Assembly: GCA_037074705.1 (NCBI GenBank)
Contig: CM073591.1
Coordinates: forward strand, 131,819,032 to 131,883,031
DNA: 64,000 nt
Reading direction: 5' to 3'
Origin: Zhengitettix transpicula
Lineage: Eukaryota > Arthropoda > Insecta > Orthoptera > Tetrigidae
Position 1 is the stretch's first letter, and every line of letters begins with the position of its first letter. The notes under the pieces were generated by a model. That model did not search any database. It saw only the letters and a list, made by a program, of their open reading frames with translations, and had not been told where the DNA came from. A program made the position numbers and the translations under genes. Shown piece after piece: positions 1-12,517 of this stretch.

Positions 1-1206
1 TTATTTCGACGGAATTTGAAATGCAACACGTTACGGGACGGGGTAACACTATCGTTGTTGTAGTATTATCATTTTATATATTTTTCCTCGTTAAAATGAT
101 TGCTTGTGGTGATGTAGGACATAACTTAAACTCACGAGCGGCTACTGGATATATTGTTTTAACCTAATAGGCCCAATAGATATGGTAAATTATATTCCAT
201 TTTAGTTTAAATCAGTTACACTCATTATTTCTGGGTTGTGATAATTTGGAACTTAGAAAATTTAACAAATTCATTGTTATATCATATTTCGGTTTCATCT
301 TGCAAGGATGCAATTTCTGAATATTTTAAAATTTCTTTATCCCGTGAAACATATTTGTTTTGAAACTTGTTAATAAATTTTTTTACTCTTATTAGAATGC
401 AAAAGTAAGTTTTATTTTATTATATAACATTTGTTGTGACAAATTGAATTTATGTTAAAAGTTTTTTCTATAAAAGAATATAAACTTACTTTAACGTCAA
501 TTACATCAAGAAGAAAATTTTAACTGACTCGTACTTTCAATGTAAATACAATAATTTAACTTAAAAATACTTTAAATATAGTTTTTCTGACTTATTAGCT
601 AATAAATTTATTTCGTAAAATTAATGTTTTCTGTTTTCTTATAAAGGCTGTTCGTTTGTTATTCCGAGGACATTCGACATTGGGGCTGTATGCAAATGAC
701 AATTGTAAGGTAAAATGGCTTTGTTCGTACGGTGAAAGAGTTGTTTGCTACTTGGAATGACGAAGACGTAAAAATCCCACTCAGCCTGAGTAAAGAGTAC
801 CACAAGACACGAGGCCTCTCATCATTAACTTACTATAACTTCTTGCAGTTGTTATTTGTTTAAAACTAGGAAGTTCGACAGTTCAATTGGTAAAGATACT
901 ATCGGGCATTCCATTATCTGTAATAGAGGCAGAATTGAACGTAATTAATGCAGTCTGTTCCAGAGAATCTGCTGTGGAGTCCTTCACATCGAAAGAAATC
1001 CAACTGCATCAACGAAGAAAATGAGGATCTTAAGAATTAAATTCTGACGTTTTAGACAAGCGGATTTTCGACACCGTTAACCTAAGCCAACTTTTTAATT
1101 GCACTAACTGAGATTTACTGTGATTTATTAATTGCAAAACTTTTCATTTGTACTTCTGATGATAACGGTTCGAGATAAGAGGCGAAACTCCACAGACTAA
1201 ACAGAT
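1..1206. other. 5' flank of the Orai-like gene, no gene recognised
   Basis: The first ~640 bases are strongly AT-rich with no long open frame. From about 650 to 1206 base composition is more mixed. This stretch ends immediately upstream of an ATG exon at 1207, so it could contain the promoter and 5' UTR of the Orai-like gene. I see no confident TATA box or other promoter element, so this is inference from position only. Confidence 0.3.
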
Positions 1207-1266
1207 ATGAACGAGTACGAGCAGGACATGAACGAACCAGCTAGCTCCACAATTCGGAAGCGCAAG
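1207..1266 (+). CDS. Candidate first coding exon of the Orai-like gene
   Basis: This 60 nt open segment begins ATGAACGAGTACGAG, encodes 20 residues (MNEYEQDMNEPASSTIRKRK) and ends at a strong donor, AAG|GTAAGT. It ends in phase 0, which matches the phase 0 acceptor of the secure Orai-like exon at 17258. Joining them gives an acidic then basic cytosolic N-terminus followed by the pre-TM1 helix, as in Orai proteins. The 16 kb separation means the link is inferred. An unseen alternative first exon is possible, and this exon could belong to another transcript. Confidence 0.42.
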
Positions 1267-1456
1267 GTAAGTCTCACTTTCTAATGACATATTTATGTTA
1301 TTCCAAAAAGTACGTAGTTAGTGAAATATCAAGATTTTAAATAAATTCTGCAAAGCAATTTCAATACAACGCGAAGTTATGTTTATGTAAAAGTTAATAC
1401 GTTGTTGAAAAAATATTTCACATAATATTAGCAATAAATATATAAACGGGCTAGGG

Positions 1457-1999
1457 CAGTGTTTGTCAACGTGGGGGGAAATTTGAATAAGCTCGTCTAG
1501 AATTTAAAAACCGCTACCTACGATTTAACTTATACGAAAGGAAAAATTGTTGTTACCTCCTTTTAAAATATAATCTGGTAAGTTTGCTTCTTTCCATACA
1601 GCCGCACTTTAAAATTGGAGTAATATAAACGACGATGTACTCACAGAGTATTGTTTACTATGTCTAGTGAATGAATAGTACATACCATATTGCTATAGCA
1701 TGTACCAAGTGCTTGTCTACTGTAGTCTAGCGACAACTCTGCGTTTTAAATCAGATAAGAACTTAATTTCATACAAAATCTCGAATGGGCGATAGGTTTA
1801 GCGATCTAAATTAAAATTAATTGTTACTTTGTTCATGCACAGAATTATTACTATAGAAGAACAGTGATACACAACTTGAAAAAGGGCTTCTTTAGGAAAT
1901 AATTAAATTTTTCAATATAAAAAATTTGTATATGTCTAAGTCTTATGAATTATATGACTGAAGTGGGGCATGGTAATAAGAAGGTTGGGAAAAACACTG
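1457..1999. mobile_element. hAT-like MITE, copy 1
   Basis: The element starts CAGTGTTTGTCAACGTGG and ends AAGGTTGGGAAAAACACTG, so the ends are imperfect inverted repeats of CAGTGTTT..CAAC type. Flanking octamers GGCTAGGG and GCCTAGAG agree at six of eight positions, consistent with an old 8 bp hAT target duplication. There is no transposase frame. The right half is clearly related to a shorter copy at 37702-38010. Confidence 0.6.
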
Positions 2000-3000
2000 G
2001 CCTAGAGTGAGAAAAATTATTTATTAACAAAACATTAAATATACCAACGTTTCGTACTTTTTTTAGGATCTCTTCAGTGTTAGTAATTTAATATATAAAT
2101 CATACAAAAAATGCTGAGGAAAATTTTCTGGCTCAAGGCCGTTTATTTATTTATTGTTAATATGTTGTTTCTGCCTTTGAGACTTTTAACTGCCACTATT
2201 CGTCAGTTAAGAAAGAAAATTGTTTTTCAACAATTATATCGAACTTTTACGTCAATAGTCGTTGTGCAGGACAAGTTTTACAATTAATTTTATAAACTCT
2301 GTAAGCATTGAATTATCAAATAATCGTCAGGGGATTTTTTACATCAATTATATTAATTTGATTTTAATTTCATTTATTTGCAACAAAGCTTTTTTACACT
2401 CATTCAAATAACTCAAATTTTTAGAGAAATTCAAATTAAAAACTACAAAATTTTTATAATTTACTTCTCACTCTGGGGAGCTAAAATAATAATTTTTTTT
2501 GTAGCATCTAATGGCTAAAGTATTGGGCTTATACGAGAATGGTTTTTATTAGCCGTGGCTAGCGCAGATACATTCCTCGTGTGACCCTCCAGAACTTGTA
2601 TGTACAAACCGTTGTTGGTTGGACTGACGTCGTCAGCTGATCCGCATGTCACTTATTTTACGAGTTCGCCAAAGTCGTCTTGCTGACGACTTTATTCCAC
2701 GTCCAAAGTAACGCTTTTTTTATTGTACGTCAATACCACGCGGAATAATTGTGAACGCTTGTTTAGGTAACGCATTACAATTAATTCATACGAGCACATT
2801 TACAAATTTGAGTAAAATCTTTAAATATCGGGAAAATTAAAGCAATTACCAGTGAGTTTTTCAACCTCAACCAATCATTGCGTTACTCGAGGCTTAAGTA
2901 GATGAACATTATGAGGTTTCGTGTAACTGCTAAATTCTTATATAATGTTGATAGTGGACATTTGGATTCCATTAAATTATGGAAATATGTCTCTTGCGCC
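2000..3000. other. AT-rich intronic or intergenic DNA, nothing recognised
   Basis: No coding or repeat structure was recognised here, apart from a more GC-rich patch around 2560-2720. If the candidate first exon is right, this is part of Orai intron 1. Confidence 0.5.
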
Positions 3001-3019
3001 GAGTATTTTCACTTTTCAC

Positions 3020-3715
3020 AAGAAAACGGTCAGACCGATTTCGATTGTTGTTGTAATGCGCCGCGAGAAGCTCCTCAGCGATATTAAATTGCCATCTGCC
3101 CGTCGTACACAAAATGGCGATTGTTACTAAAATCTTGAATCCGTTCGCCGTTCACGAGAAAACGGTCGGATCGATTTCGACGACAGTTTATAATGTTGTT
3201 ATGTAGAGATGTGATACTAACGTGCCATCCAACGTCTTGGAAACTAAACTGGAGAAGGTTTTTTTTTACAAAGTCTGATTTTAATAATAATACTAGCTGG
3301 GTGCCCGGCGTTGCCCGGGTTGTCATAATTAGCCTCAACGATATCCATAACCCCAGATTTTACGTCAATCTCGGTTGTGTTTGCGTTATGTTTATGTAAC
3401 GCCACTTCACCTCCATAGCTAAAGGTGCCACCCTCCCATGCCCAAAGGCGTTTAAATTATACACACACAAAAATCTCTTTGACCAGGAAAAGTATTTATA
3501 CGACACAAATATCAGCCATTTGAACGTGTTTGAAAATTTTCAACCTCCGTCCAACCCCTGGGGGTGGTAGACGTACCCCCACAATGTTTGTTTCTGGTTC
3601 GAAAGGAACACGTGAACGAAATATGGTCATTTGGAACATACTCACAAACCAGCAAACAAACACTCTATTTTATTTATTAGATTTTAAATGTAAAAGTGGC
3701 CTCGGTTTTTTCAAA
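3020..3715 (+). repeat. Dispersed repeat family A, copy 1
   Basis: Two related ACGAGAAAACGGTC-type blocks (about 3020 and 3155) lead into CTAGCTGGGTGCCCGGCG at 3293. The body carries the family landmarks: a 'dacatccataaccccagattt..caatctcggttgt' type segment, ATGTAACGCCACTTC, GTTTAAATTATACACA, and a pyrimidine-rich CCC tail block. It ends near AACACTCTATTTTATTTATTAGA. Noncoding; short frames across it are not conserved between copies. Confidence 0.65.
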
Positions 3716-4129
3716 TAATTTAAATTATTGATGTTCAATGGTAGATCAACTATGAAATAGCTTCTGATACGCCGTTTTATGCTACAGGCTACATTTCAAA
3801 TTATTTTGCAAGGCTTTCAATTCAATCATCAGAATTTTCATTTTTAAAATATAAAAACTTATTAATTTTTGGCTATGTCATTATGTAATTGTAAATTATA
3901 TAATGTTCATTTCGTTAAAAAATTCCTGTCCCCTATTGCAGAATTATCTGTAAAAAAAGCGTAATTATTCTTCAGTGCACATTGTTCGGTGTATGAATAG
4001 ACTTTCCTTTTGAGCGTTATCACCTTACACACGTAAAAAATTTAAGTGCTACTTTTCCTTCTTCGTATTTAGAATTACTATTTTTTCGCTTCCAGGTACA
4101 TTCGAAGAAAAGTTCCAAAGTTCCCGACC

Positions 4130-4990
4130 TAACAAAGAGATTATAAAAAAAATAGTAAAAAATACCCTTATTTCTCAACATAGTTACCATTTAAATCGAT
4201 TCACTTTTCCCAGCGATGTTAAATAGTTTCGGCATCCTGTTTAAAGTTAGAACCATCGAGCTCCTCAAAATAGCTATCAACTGCAGACTCTTAATTATTT
4301 ACCACCGAGCCATATTTTCAAGTGTGCATAGAGAAAAATAGCCCGATGGAGCTAAATCTGACCAATAGGGCGCGTGACGAAGAAATTCGGACTCAAACTA
4401 ATTGATTTTGGTCATCGCGATAATGGATGTGTGAACTGGTTCCATTGTATTGATGAAACAAATTTTTCTTTTTCGCCAAATGCGGCCGTTCTTTCGTGAT
4501 TTAATCACTCAAACGCTACAATAAGTTCTCATAATACTCGCCGTTGACTGTTTTACCTTCTTGAAGATAATCAATGAAAATTATTATACGCACATCCCAA
4601 AAAACTGACGCCATGAATTTTCCAGAAGGTGGAACTGTCATCGCTTTCTTTGGAGCCGATTCTCCCCGCTCCTTCGTCTCTGGCTTCATCCTCGGTTGTG
4701 AATCGTCACAAAAACTTGGCTTTATTGCTGTGAAACATCGCCAAAACACATGATCGAAACACCCTCCCGACGCTTCTTCGTTCCAGTGTAAGCAAACGTG
4801 ATTCATATCTTGCACAGAGCTTTCTCATGCCCAAATTTCCAGTCAGTATACGTTATAAAGCACTTTTTGAAACTCCTACCGTATCTGATACCTCGTTCAC
4901 TTTCAGCTGACGGTTATCCAATACCATTTTGTAAATTTTCGTCACCATTTCGGACTTCATTTTAGGCGGTTAATGCCAGAGTGGGTTATC
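4130..4990 (-). pseudogene. Degenerate mariner transposase
   Basis: Read on the minus strand, fragments match mariner transposase in order. The helix-turn-helix region is around 4950-4830 (MVLDNRQLKVNEVSDTVGVS, then GMRKLCARY). A central block at 4815-4516 contains KAMTVPPSGKFMASVFWD and GKTVNGEYYENLL. Then come RPHLAKKKNLFHQYN, HLKIWLGGK, and a C-terminal LGKVNRFKW near 4200. There are several stops and frame breaks. The catalytic FHQDN aspartate reads as Tyr, so the element is dead. It lies in the putative Orai intron 1. Nearby 5005-5140 is also repeated, inverted, at about 11790-11940. Confidence 0.8.
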
Positions 4991-5242
4991 CCCTTTCTGA
5001 ACCTATTTGAGATAAAGGAGTTTTTAGTTTTTGTTTCACATTTATGTCAACTTCAATCCCAGAATTCTTTCTGCTACCATTTCTTGACCGTTGAATAAAC
5101 TACACTCACACCACTCTGGCATTGAGAAGATGGACACTGACTTTCCTAAACCCGAGTTACTGTAACGTTGGTCCTCCCTATATAAATTGTAATGATCACC
5201 AAGAAGGTCGATTGAATTGCACCACGTTGTGGTAGCCATTAA

Positions 5243-6231
5243 TGTAATGATCACCAGACTCGCTCTTAATTAAAAGAATTAATAAATTATCAAAAGAAAG
5301 TTTTATTAAAATAAAAGATTATCAAAAATTAACAAATAAAATAATTTGTTATTTTATTCACTTGTGGCTTCCAAAATTAAAACAAATACAATCAAATTAA
5401 GATCTCTTCTCTCAGGATCACAACTGGGTTTGATAATTAACAGAAAAGTAATTTATAAACTTATTAACAATTCAAACACAAAAATTCACCTAAAATAATA
5501 TGACGATAAATGAAATGAAAGAAGGTTAAATGTAAAGAAACTGAACGAAATCTTACTATTACCTTTCTAATTATCGTTTACAAGTTTATATAGGGTTTGT
5601 TGCTCACGTAATGTCCGTCTGATACCAGATCTTTCTTTAGTTTCGTCAACACTACACTAAAAATGCAAATTTTTACACTGATTCTAACTTCCTTGCAGAT
5701 TGTACACACACGCGGTCAAAGTGCACGTCCTCAGCTATCAGGAACCTCGGTTGTTGTCTCCCCTTTATGGTCAGCTAGTCGTTACCGGATCCCTCAACGC
5801 GAAGATTGTTCAATTTGTGAAGCAAACTCCTGCTTCCATACAAGAACTCATGATTTGTAGTTTATGTTTGCAGACTTTACTTATCATATGCAGAGTCCAG
5901 ACTTTAACTACTTCCTTCTAGTCGCGAATTTTAGGCTTTTTGTTTCTCCTTGCTCGACCCAGGCTCAGTGCAGAACCTTACTGTTTTTATTTCTCTATGT
6001 GGACCGAACTGCCACGTATCTCGGCGAAGACTTTTTTACTGTTTCACCTCTCGTCGCCGACCGCAGACTGACTTTCTTTTGCGCACGCAGTCACCATTTC
6101 GGCTTTTCGACAAAGGAAAAGAACTCGCCGTCATTGTTGTCTTTGATAGCTCATACCGCTACAATTCAATTTATTCGCTACAATTCAAATGATACCTAAT
6201 CAATTTAATGGCCTAATTAATTATTGCTACA
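5243..6231 (-). mobile_element. LTR-like repeat, copy A
   Basis: This ~1 kb noncoding unit has TG...CA ends (TGTAATGATC at the left, GCTACA at the right). Outside the left end lies a block whose minus-strand reading contains CAACGTGGTGC, which resembles the tRNA primer-binding site of Ty3/gypsy elements next to a 5' LTR. It shares internal landmarks with copies B and C, such as 'tctcaggatcacaactgggtttgataat', 'ttttacactgattcta' and an end block with CCTAATTAATT. No internal retroviral-type gene remains beside it. Confidence 0.55.
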
Positions 6232-6319
6232 ATATTATCACCAAAAAACTTTGTAATTTGGTTGGTAAAAGAATTCTAAGAGTTTGTTCGAATTTTACAT
6301 GAATTAGAAGTGGGATCGC

Positions 6320-6740
6320 ATGTCAGTTACGGTAAGGGTGCTCCCCTCTCCTGCCTTTTGGAGTTCAAATTGACACATAAAAATTCTAGAATGACACTAT
6401 CAAATTAAGCGATCCCGAAATCGTTTTATTCGACGCTAATAATGGCCGTTTGGGACTGTTTTTAAATACCTCTACATGTGGTAGGTGTGTCTTAATCCCT
6501 CAGTGTTTGTTTCCGGATCGTAAGTAACATGTGTGGAGAATTTAAGATTGTAAACGGACATTTGTTTCACCCCCATCCGCTCCTAAGGGCTGAACCAGTA
6601 TGGTAAATGCCAGAATTACACTCAGTGACTTCCATATCCTCGATTCAATACCAGTCTCCGTTGTTTATTCATTACTTTTATGTAACGGCCTTTCATACAT
6701 TTCCTTCCCACACCTAGGGACTGAAGAGAAAAAGAGAATA
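6320..6740 (+). repeat. Dispersed repeat family A, copy 2
   Basis: This copy carries family A landmarks GGTGCTCCCCTCTCC, ATTCGACGCTAATAATGGCC, CAGTGTTTGTTTCCGGATC and ATGTAACGGCC, and closely resembles the copy at 14330-15245. Noncoding. Confidence 0.6.
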
Positions 6741-7199
6741 TTTTGTGTAATGAATGGGTTATCTGTTCTGTAGCAATATTTGAAACAATGATGGTAATGA
6801 AGAGAATAACTAACATTAAAATCTGGTTCGGATGATTTTTTTATCACGATGATTTTATTGAGAAACATATTTTAATTTACTAAAATTAAGTTTTACTATG
6901 ATTTTACCAAACTTTTAAATTGGCACGTGCCCTGTTCCTCCTCATATCGTTGGCAGCATTAGCATTGCATGAACTGTACGATAATATTCATAAAGATAAC
7001 AGGTTTCTAGAAGTAACTTGAGGAATTTAAGTCGGAACAAACAACAGGAATATGATATACACGACTTCGGTTTGACTGTTTTTGAAACATTTGCTTTGCT
7101 TCTAAGTAATGTCTCTGAACTACTGCTCTATTTAATAATAATAATAATAATTTAATAGTTCAGCTTGAAATGTATTGTACGTTATACAAATATATTTCT

Positions 7200-9140
7200 G
7201 GAAATGTCACTTTATCTTCTTCTAATAAATAAAGCAGAGCGTTTGTTTGTATGTATATATTTGTATGTTCCTTATACAAATCTACACCGGTGGAGCAAAT
7301 TTCATCAAATTTCGTACACGTGTTCTTTGCGACCAGGAAACAAACACTGTCGGGGTGGAACGCGTCTATCACCCCCAGAAGCGGAGGTGGACGAGGGTAG
7401 AAATATTTAAACATGTTAAAACAGACGATATTTTAGTCGGATAAATACAACCGAGATTGGAGTCAAATCTAAAGTTATGGATGTGGCTGACTTTAATTAT
7501 AGTATTTATAGCCATGCTGTTTGTAAAATTTCAATCCCTTTCGTGATTACAGGGGAACGCGCTTAGCGTTAGGGGTGGAAACAATTAAACATCCTAAAAC
7601 AACCGATATTTTATTTTAGTTCTACTGAGCCGAGGTAGCCAAGGTAGAGTTGGGTAAATATTTTTAGGGGTCAAAGATATTGATAGTGTTTCTACCGATG
7701 TTATCTGAATATAATTTTCATCCCCTACAACCTGGGAAAAGGGCAACCTTAGGGTTTGGGGTGGAGATGCTTTACAGAAAAATAACGCGAATACAACCGA
7801 GTTAGGCGACAAATCGAAGGTTATGGATGTCACTGAGTTTAGTTATGACATTAAACTTGGCATTTACCCTTCAGATGCATGGGTAGCGGGGTAGAAATTT
7901 TGGAACATGCAAACACAACAGGTATTTGCGTTGAATAAATATTTTTCAGGGTTAATTATATTGGTTGCATTTCTACGGATGTTGTTTGTGTACAATTTCA
8001 ACCCCTTTCGGCATGCGAGAGGAGCAGCCTTAGGTGTGGGGATGGCGGGGCGTTTCACATAATTAACGCCAAATCAACCGAGATTCGATTCAAATCGGGG
8101 CTATGGATGTCGCTGAGTCTATTTATAACAAACTGAGAAGAGCACTGGGGGTGTGTGGGAATTGGCGGTAATGTGAGGGGGTGGGCGGGGAGATGAAAAT
8201 TTCAAACATGCTAACCAGCCGATTTTTGCGTCCAATCAATATAATTCGGAATTATTAGCATTCATAAAATTTCACTACATGTTATTTATATGTCAACTTC
8301 TTTTAGGCATGGGACTGGTCCACCCTTAGGGGGTTGGGGTGGAGTGGTATTACATGAAATTACGCAAACACATTCGAGATTGGACTCGAATCCGGGTTAT
8401 ATTTATCACTTTTATTTAATTATGACATACATATTACAGTTTGTGTAAGCGGAGGTGGACGGGGGTTAAAATTTTCAAAATCTGAAGTAGTCGATATTTG
8501 CGTCGAATAAATATTTTTCTGGTTCACTGAGATTTATAAAATTTCTCTACATGTTCCATAGATTTAATATTAACCTCTTTCGGGATTTGGAGTGGAGCAC
8601 CCTTAAAGGTAGGTGTGGAGTGGATTTATATAAAAATAACGAAAACACAATCGAGTTTTTGTCACGAATCCAGGGTTATGGTTGTGAGTGAGTTTAATTA
8701 TGATCTTCAAGTTGCCGTTTAAATCCTCCAAGCGGGGGTGGCTAGGGGTGGAAATTTTCAAACATGCTAACACGGCCAATATTTGAGTCGGATAAAAATT
8801 TTCGGGGTAAAAGTAATTAATAGTGTTTGTACCAATGAATATGAGTAAAATTTCAACCTTTTACGGCATGGGAAAGGAGTTGGTGGGGTTGGAAGTATTG
8901 AAACAAGAAATAACGACCGATATTAAAATTCAATAAATATTTTCCAGGGGTAAATAGATTTATAGTATTTCTACCTATGATATGTGTGTAAAATTTCAAC
9001 CCCTCTTGCGGCCTGATGGTGGAGCATAGTTAGGGGTGAGGGTGAGGGGACTCACAAGAAAATGACGTAAAAACAACCGATATTCGAGTCAAATGAAAGG
9101 TAATAGATATCGCTGAGTTTATTTATGACAATCTGTACCA
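7200..9140 (-). repeat. Dispersed repeat family A, tandem block of about six units
   Basis: The family is inverted here. The tail-like segment (TAATAAATAAAGCAGAGC with GTTTGTTTGTATG) is at the low-coordinate end near 7210. The landmark 'gttatggatgt..ctgag' recurs near 7475, 7820, 8100, 8395, 8680 and 9105, giving units of roughly 280-425 bases. Each unit also carries a 'ggggtggaa' block, an AACATG block and 'aatatttttc..ggtt'. No coding capacity is conserved between units. Confidence 0.65.
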
Positions 9141-10029
9141 CACCAATGATTTTCCCTTTCTTACGGACACAGTCACTGTGATTTCTTGGATATTGCGAGG
9201 GCTCTGGACTTTTTGGAGGATCTGGAGAAGCTGTAGACTATCAGATCTGCCAACTTCCTGCGAAGGACAGCCTTATCAACTATCCTACACCTACACTCTG
9301 GTCATCCTCCGAGAGAGCAACTTTGCCGCCAAGGACAGACCAGTCGTCCCGGAATCCAAAAACAATCTATAAATAGCTTTACTCACTATTAACAGCTATC
9401 CGTTTCAAATTCCATTATTTTCCTATGTACATAAATATTTTAAAATGATGAAAAGTAGGATATTCAAAATTATGTGGCCCGCAAGAGGAAAAGATCAAAA
9501 TCTCATCAGGATAAAACCTTAATTAAACAGATAAGTTGAAATACTGAAGGTGATACAGATTTCCATAAAAGCAGAGACATAATAAAACCAAATTAATGAA
9601 TAAGAAAGATAGCCAATACAGACAAAAAAGGGTAATATAAAATTAATTATATATAATATAATATATTAATTATAAAGTATATTAATTAATAATATAGAAT
9701 TAAAAGGACTGCAATACTGATATGAATTAGTGGCGACTGGCAGAAATGAAATAGCCAACTGAAAAGCAAATAAAAGGGAATTATTTAATAATTTTGTTGT
9801 ATGGAATACGAGAGAGAAACAGTTCTTAAATAAACAAAAATTACAGGTTCATTTCAAAGATGATTCACATTAAATCAAAGATCACACAGCAATTAATGAA
9901 CAAGAGATATTATGAAACTCAGCAATTGCTGCGATCCCTTATTGTTACGCTGAACCTTCTGTATTTCTCATTGTCGTTACCCCTTATTGTTACGCTGAAC
10001 TGTCTGCTGTCCCTTTGTCGTTGCGTTTT
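9141..10029. other. Unassigned sequence
   Basis: From 9178 to about 9375 a short open stretch has mixed codon-like composition but no recognised domain. The rest is AT-rich, with a TATATAATATA-rich run near 9640-9690. I assign no feature. Confidence 0.4.
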
Positions 10030-10160
10030 CGTCGCTTTTGAGTTTTGTCAACCGACGCGGTGTGTCGCTCTAGGCTCTTCTTAGCACCTGACGAAAGGTG
10101 TGTGGTATTTATATTAGCCTTTAATGTCTGAATTGACTATCTTTCTTAATCATTATTACG
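10030..10160 (+). repeat. ~130 bp hammerhead-like repeat, divergent copy 1
   Basis: The segment TTTTGAGTTTTGTCA ... CTCTAGGCTCTTCTTAGCACCTGA ... GTGTGGTATTTATAT aligns with copies at 51241, 52597 and 62120. The central hairpin and GAAAC block are deleted here: CACCTGACGAAAGGTGTGTGG replaces CTGAAGA-hairpin-GAAACATTGTGTGG. Confidence 0.5.
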
Positions 10161-10812
10161 TCAATCAGACGTGAATTTTTTCATTTTAAAACCAAATTAA
10201 TATATAAATTAATCAAGAGGTAAACCAGCTTAGCTGAGAAGCAAAATTGTAATAGAAGTTACGGGGTTTAGGAAACGATAACCCATTTACGATTAACATT
10301 TTTATATTTGAAAAAATTAAGCTGTCGAACCAGACATATATATTTTTTAAAATCTGTGTAACTATGATGTTTTGATCTGTATAAATATTCTTTATTTATT
10401 TTAAAAGAAATAATTCATTTTGTTTTTCTGCAAATTGTCAGCTCTTTATACTGAACTATTAGTCATATATTTTATTTTCACGTCTGTTTTTAACAATGAA
10501 AATCCTTAACGGCCATTAACAGACGATTTTTATAATTTAAAATAATTATTAATATTTAATTAACAAAACAAAAACGTTTCTGTACATATTTGTAAAATCT
10601 TCAGGCTGTGCGAGTGGACGAGAGGTTTTGTTTTGATGTTTTCAACGTTTGCTCAGTCTGATTTTATTTTCATGTTGATTGATCGTAAAATGTATCTTCT
10701 TGGTCACAGTGTAATTAATCTCGAATTTAAATATTGATACATTATGTGACATATTGGTACATTATGACTGCTAATATCGTCTTCTAATGTAACAATTTAT
10801 ATGTTTAATCAA

Positions 10813-11160
10813 TTTTTTCACGGTTACGCACCATGTTCAGGTTTCTCGACGTTGACGTTTCTGCCGGTCGTTCTCCACACTATGGCGCTGCATGACGTGT
10901 GCGAGGTATATATAGTGTCGGACATGCTGCGACCTGATTGGTTGCTGAGGATCGCCTGACCACAGCGTCAAGGACACATGTTTTTCCTTGTCGCGTAGTA
11001 AATGTCAGGCGATCCTCAACGGCCAATCAGGTCGCAGCATGTCCGACCACTTTTAACACCCCACGCACACGTCACGCAGCGCCACACAGGCTGCAGACAG
11101 CCGTGGAGAATGTCCGCAGAAACGTCAACATCCAGAACCTGGTGCGTAACCGTGAAAAAT
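10813..11160. repeat. Foldback element with ~150 bp arms
   Basis: The left arm starts ATTTTTTCACGGTTACGCACC and the right arm ends GGTGCGTAACCGTGAAAAAT. Inner matches include GTCGGACATGCTGCGACCTG against CAGGTCGCAGCATGTCCGAC, and GAGGATCGCCTGAC against GTCAGGCGATCCTC. The centre is about 10976-11002. The middle of the arms has small indels. No coding capacity was seen. Confidence 0.8.
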
Positions 11161-12517
11161 GAGTTAATAATTTACACCGGAAAATTATTTCCGTTGTGAG
11201 AGTCTATGCGTTTTAGAAGTTAAATTTATCAGTTATTTTATTTAAGATGCATATCTTTAAAATGAGAACAAGAAATGCACGTGAATATTGGGAACTGGGC
11301 GAAAATTGCATTAGACAGCTTCTTTTCATATTATAGAAACCCATATAATTGTGTTTATGGGACTTTATATGAAAACTTATGGAACTAATAAAAAAATGAT
11401 TGACTATAATTTTACATTTATAATTATTGTAAGTATAATAATTATTGAGTTTACAAAAATAATTACGGAATACGACGAAGATGAATATGGGAACGCCAAC
11501 ATCATTCCGCTTAAAAAAATTGATTTGCAGAAAAATAAATAAAATTAAACAAATATATTTTTTAATTAAATAAAAATTAATTATTTTATTTCGAAAATTA
11601 CTAAATTAATTACCTCATTATTAATTTAATTTAGTGAATAAATAAGAATTCTTTTTCTTAACACAGTTAATAGCGGGAATTAGAGGGTTAAAATAATTTG
11701 GAAAATTTATAAGTAATAAAAATTATTAAGTTTAGAACAAATATGAGGCGACTAATGGCAGAGTCGACTATGCCACACGTTTCGCAAAAACAATGGAACT
11801 TTCAATCCCAGAGGGTCTGAGTGTAGTTTATTCAACGTTCAAGAAATGGCATCAAAAAGAATTCTGGAATAGACGTTGACATAAATGTGAAGCAAAATCT
11901 AAAAACTCCTTTAACTCAAATAGTTTCTGGTCTTAACCACCTCATATATTTATAGCCAACAAACTCAGTGAAACAAAATACATTTCAAATTAACCCTGTA
12001 GGCAAGTCATTAATTGAGAAATCGGATAGTTACCGTTACATCCATCCGTTGTCAAATCGGGGTTGACAGGAACTGCACTCACGATACCAGACGAATTCAC
12101 TTCGGAAATCCTTAATCGCCATCTACTTTGCAAATTTCTTAACTCGCCGAAGACTTAGCAGGGAATAACCTATTTCGTTTCACTGCTAGCCGGTACCTGA
12201 ACCGCGAAATGTCCCATTGGACCATGAAATCATATGATTGCCGGGAATTTGGATCTGGTTTTTCGGCCAATCACAATATTTTCGTCCCGTAGTACTCGGT
12301 CATCAACTCCCAGTTTTTTGTTCGTCCCCCCCCCCCCCCCAGAAAGGAGAGCGTGCCTCTCGATCATGTTCTGAGATTATGCATCCGACCTCATAGCGCC
12401 ACACGTAGAAACTCGTCAAGAAACATAGAAACACCATATATATTGTAATGAATAGTTAAATAAGTCGTTTAATTTATATTTTAATTAAATGAATTTACCT
12501 CACGTTAAGCGTCAAAA
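11161..12517. other. Mostly AT-rich DNA with one repeated block
   Basis: 11161-11740 is very AT-rich with nothing recognised. About 11790-11940 (GTGTAGTTTATTCAACG ... AACTCCTTT ... CTCAAATAG) is an inverted copy of 5005-5140, the sequence next to the mariner fossil. A poly(C) run sits near 12327-12341. The last ~80 bases before 12518 resemble the leader outside LTR copy C. Confidence 0.5.

Noticed and set aside
5663..6199. Overlapping plus-strand open frames
   Set aside because: They lie within an LTR-like repeat and are not kept in copies B and C.
7200..9140. CRISPR-like array from regular repeats
   Set aside because: The units are long and diverged, without short identical repeats and unique spacers, and the genome is eukaryotic.
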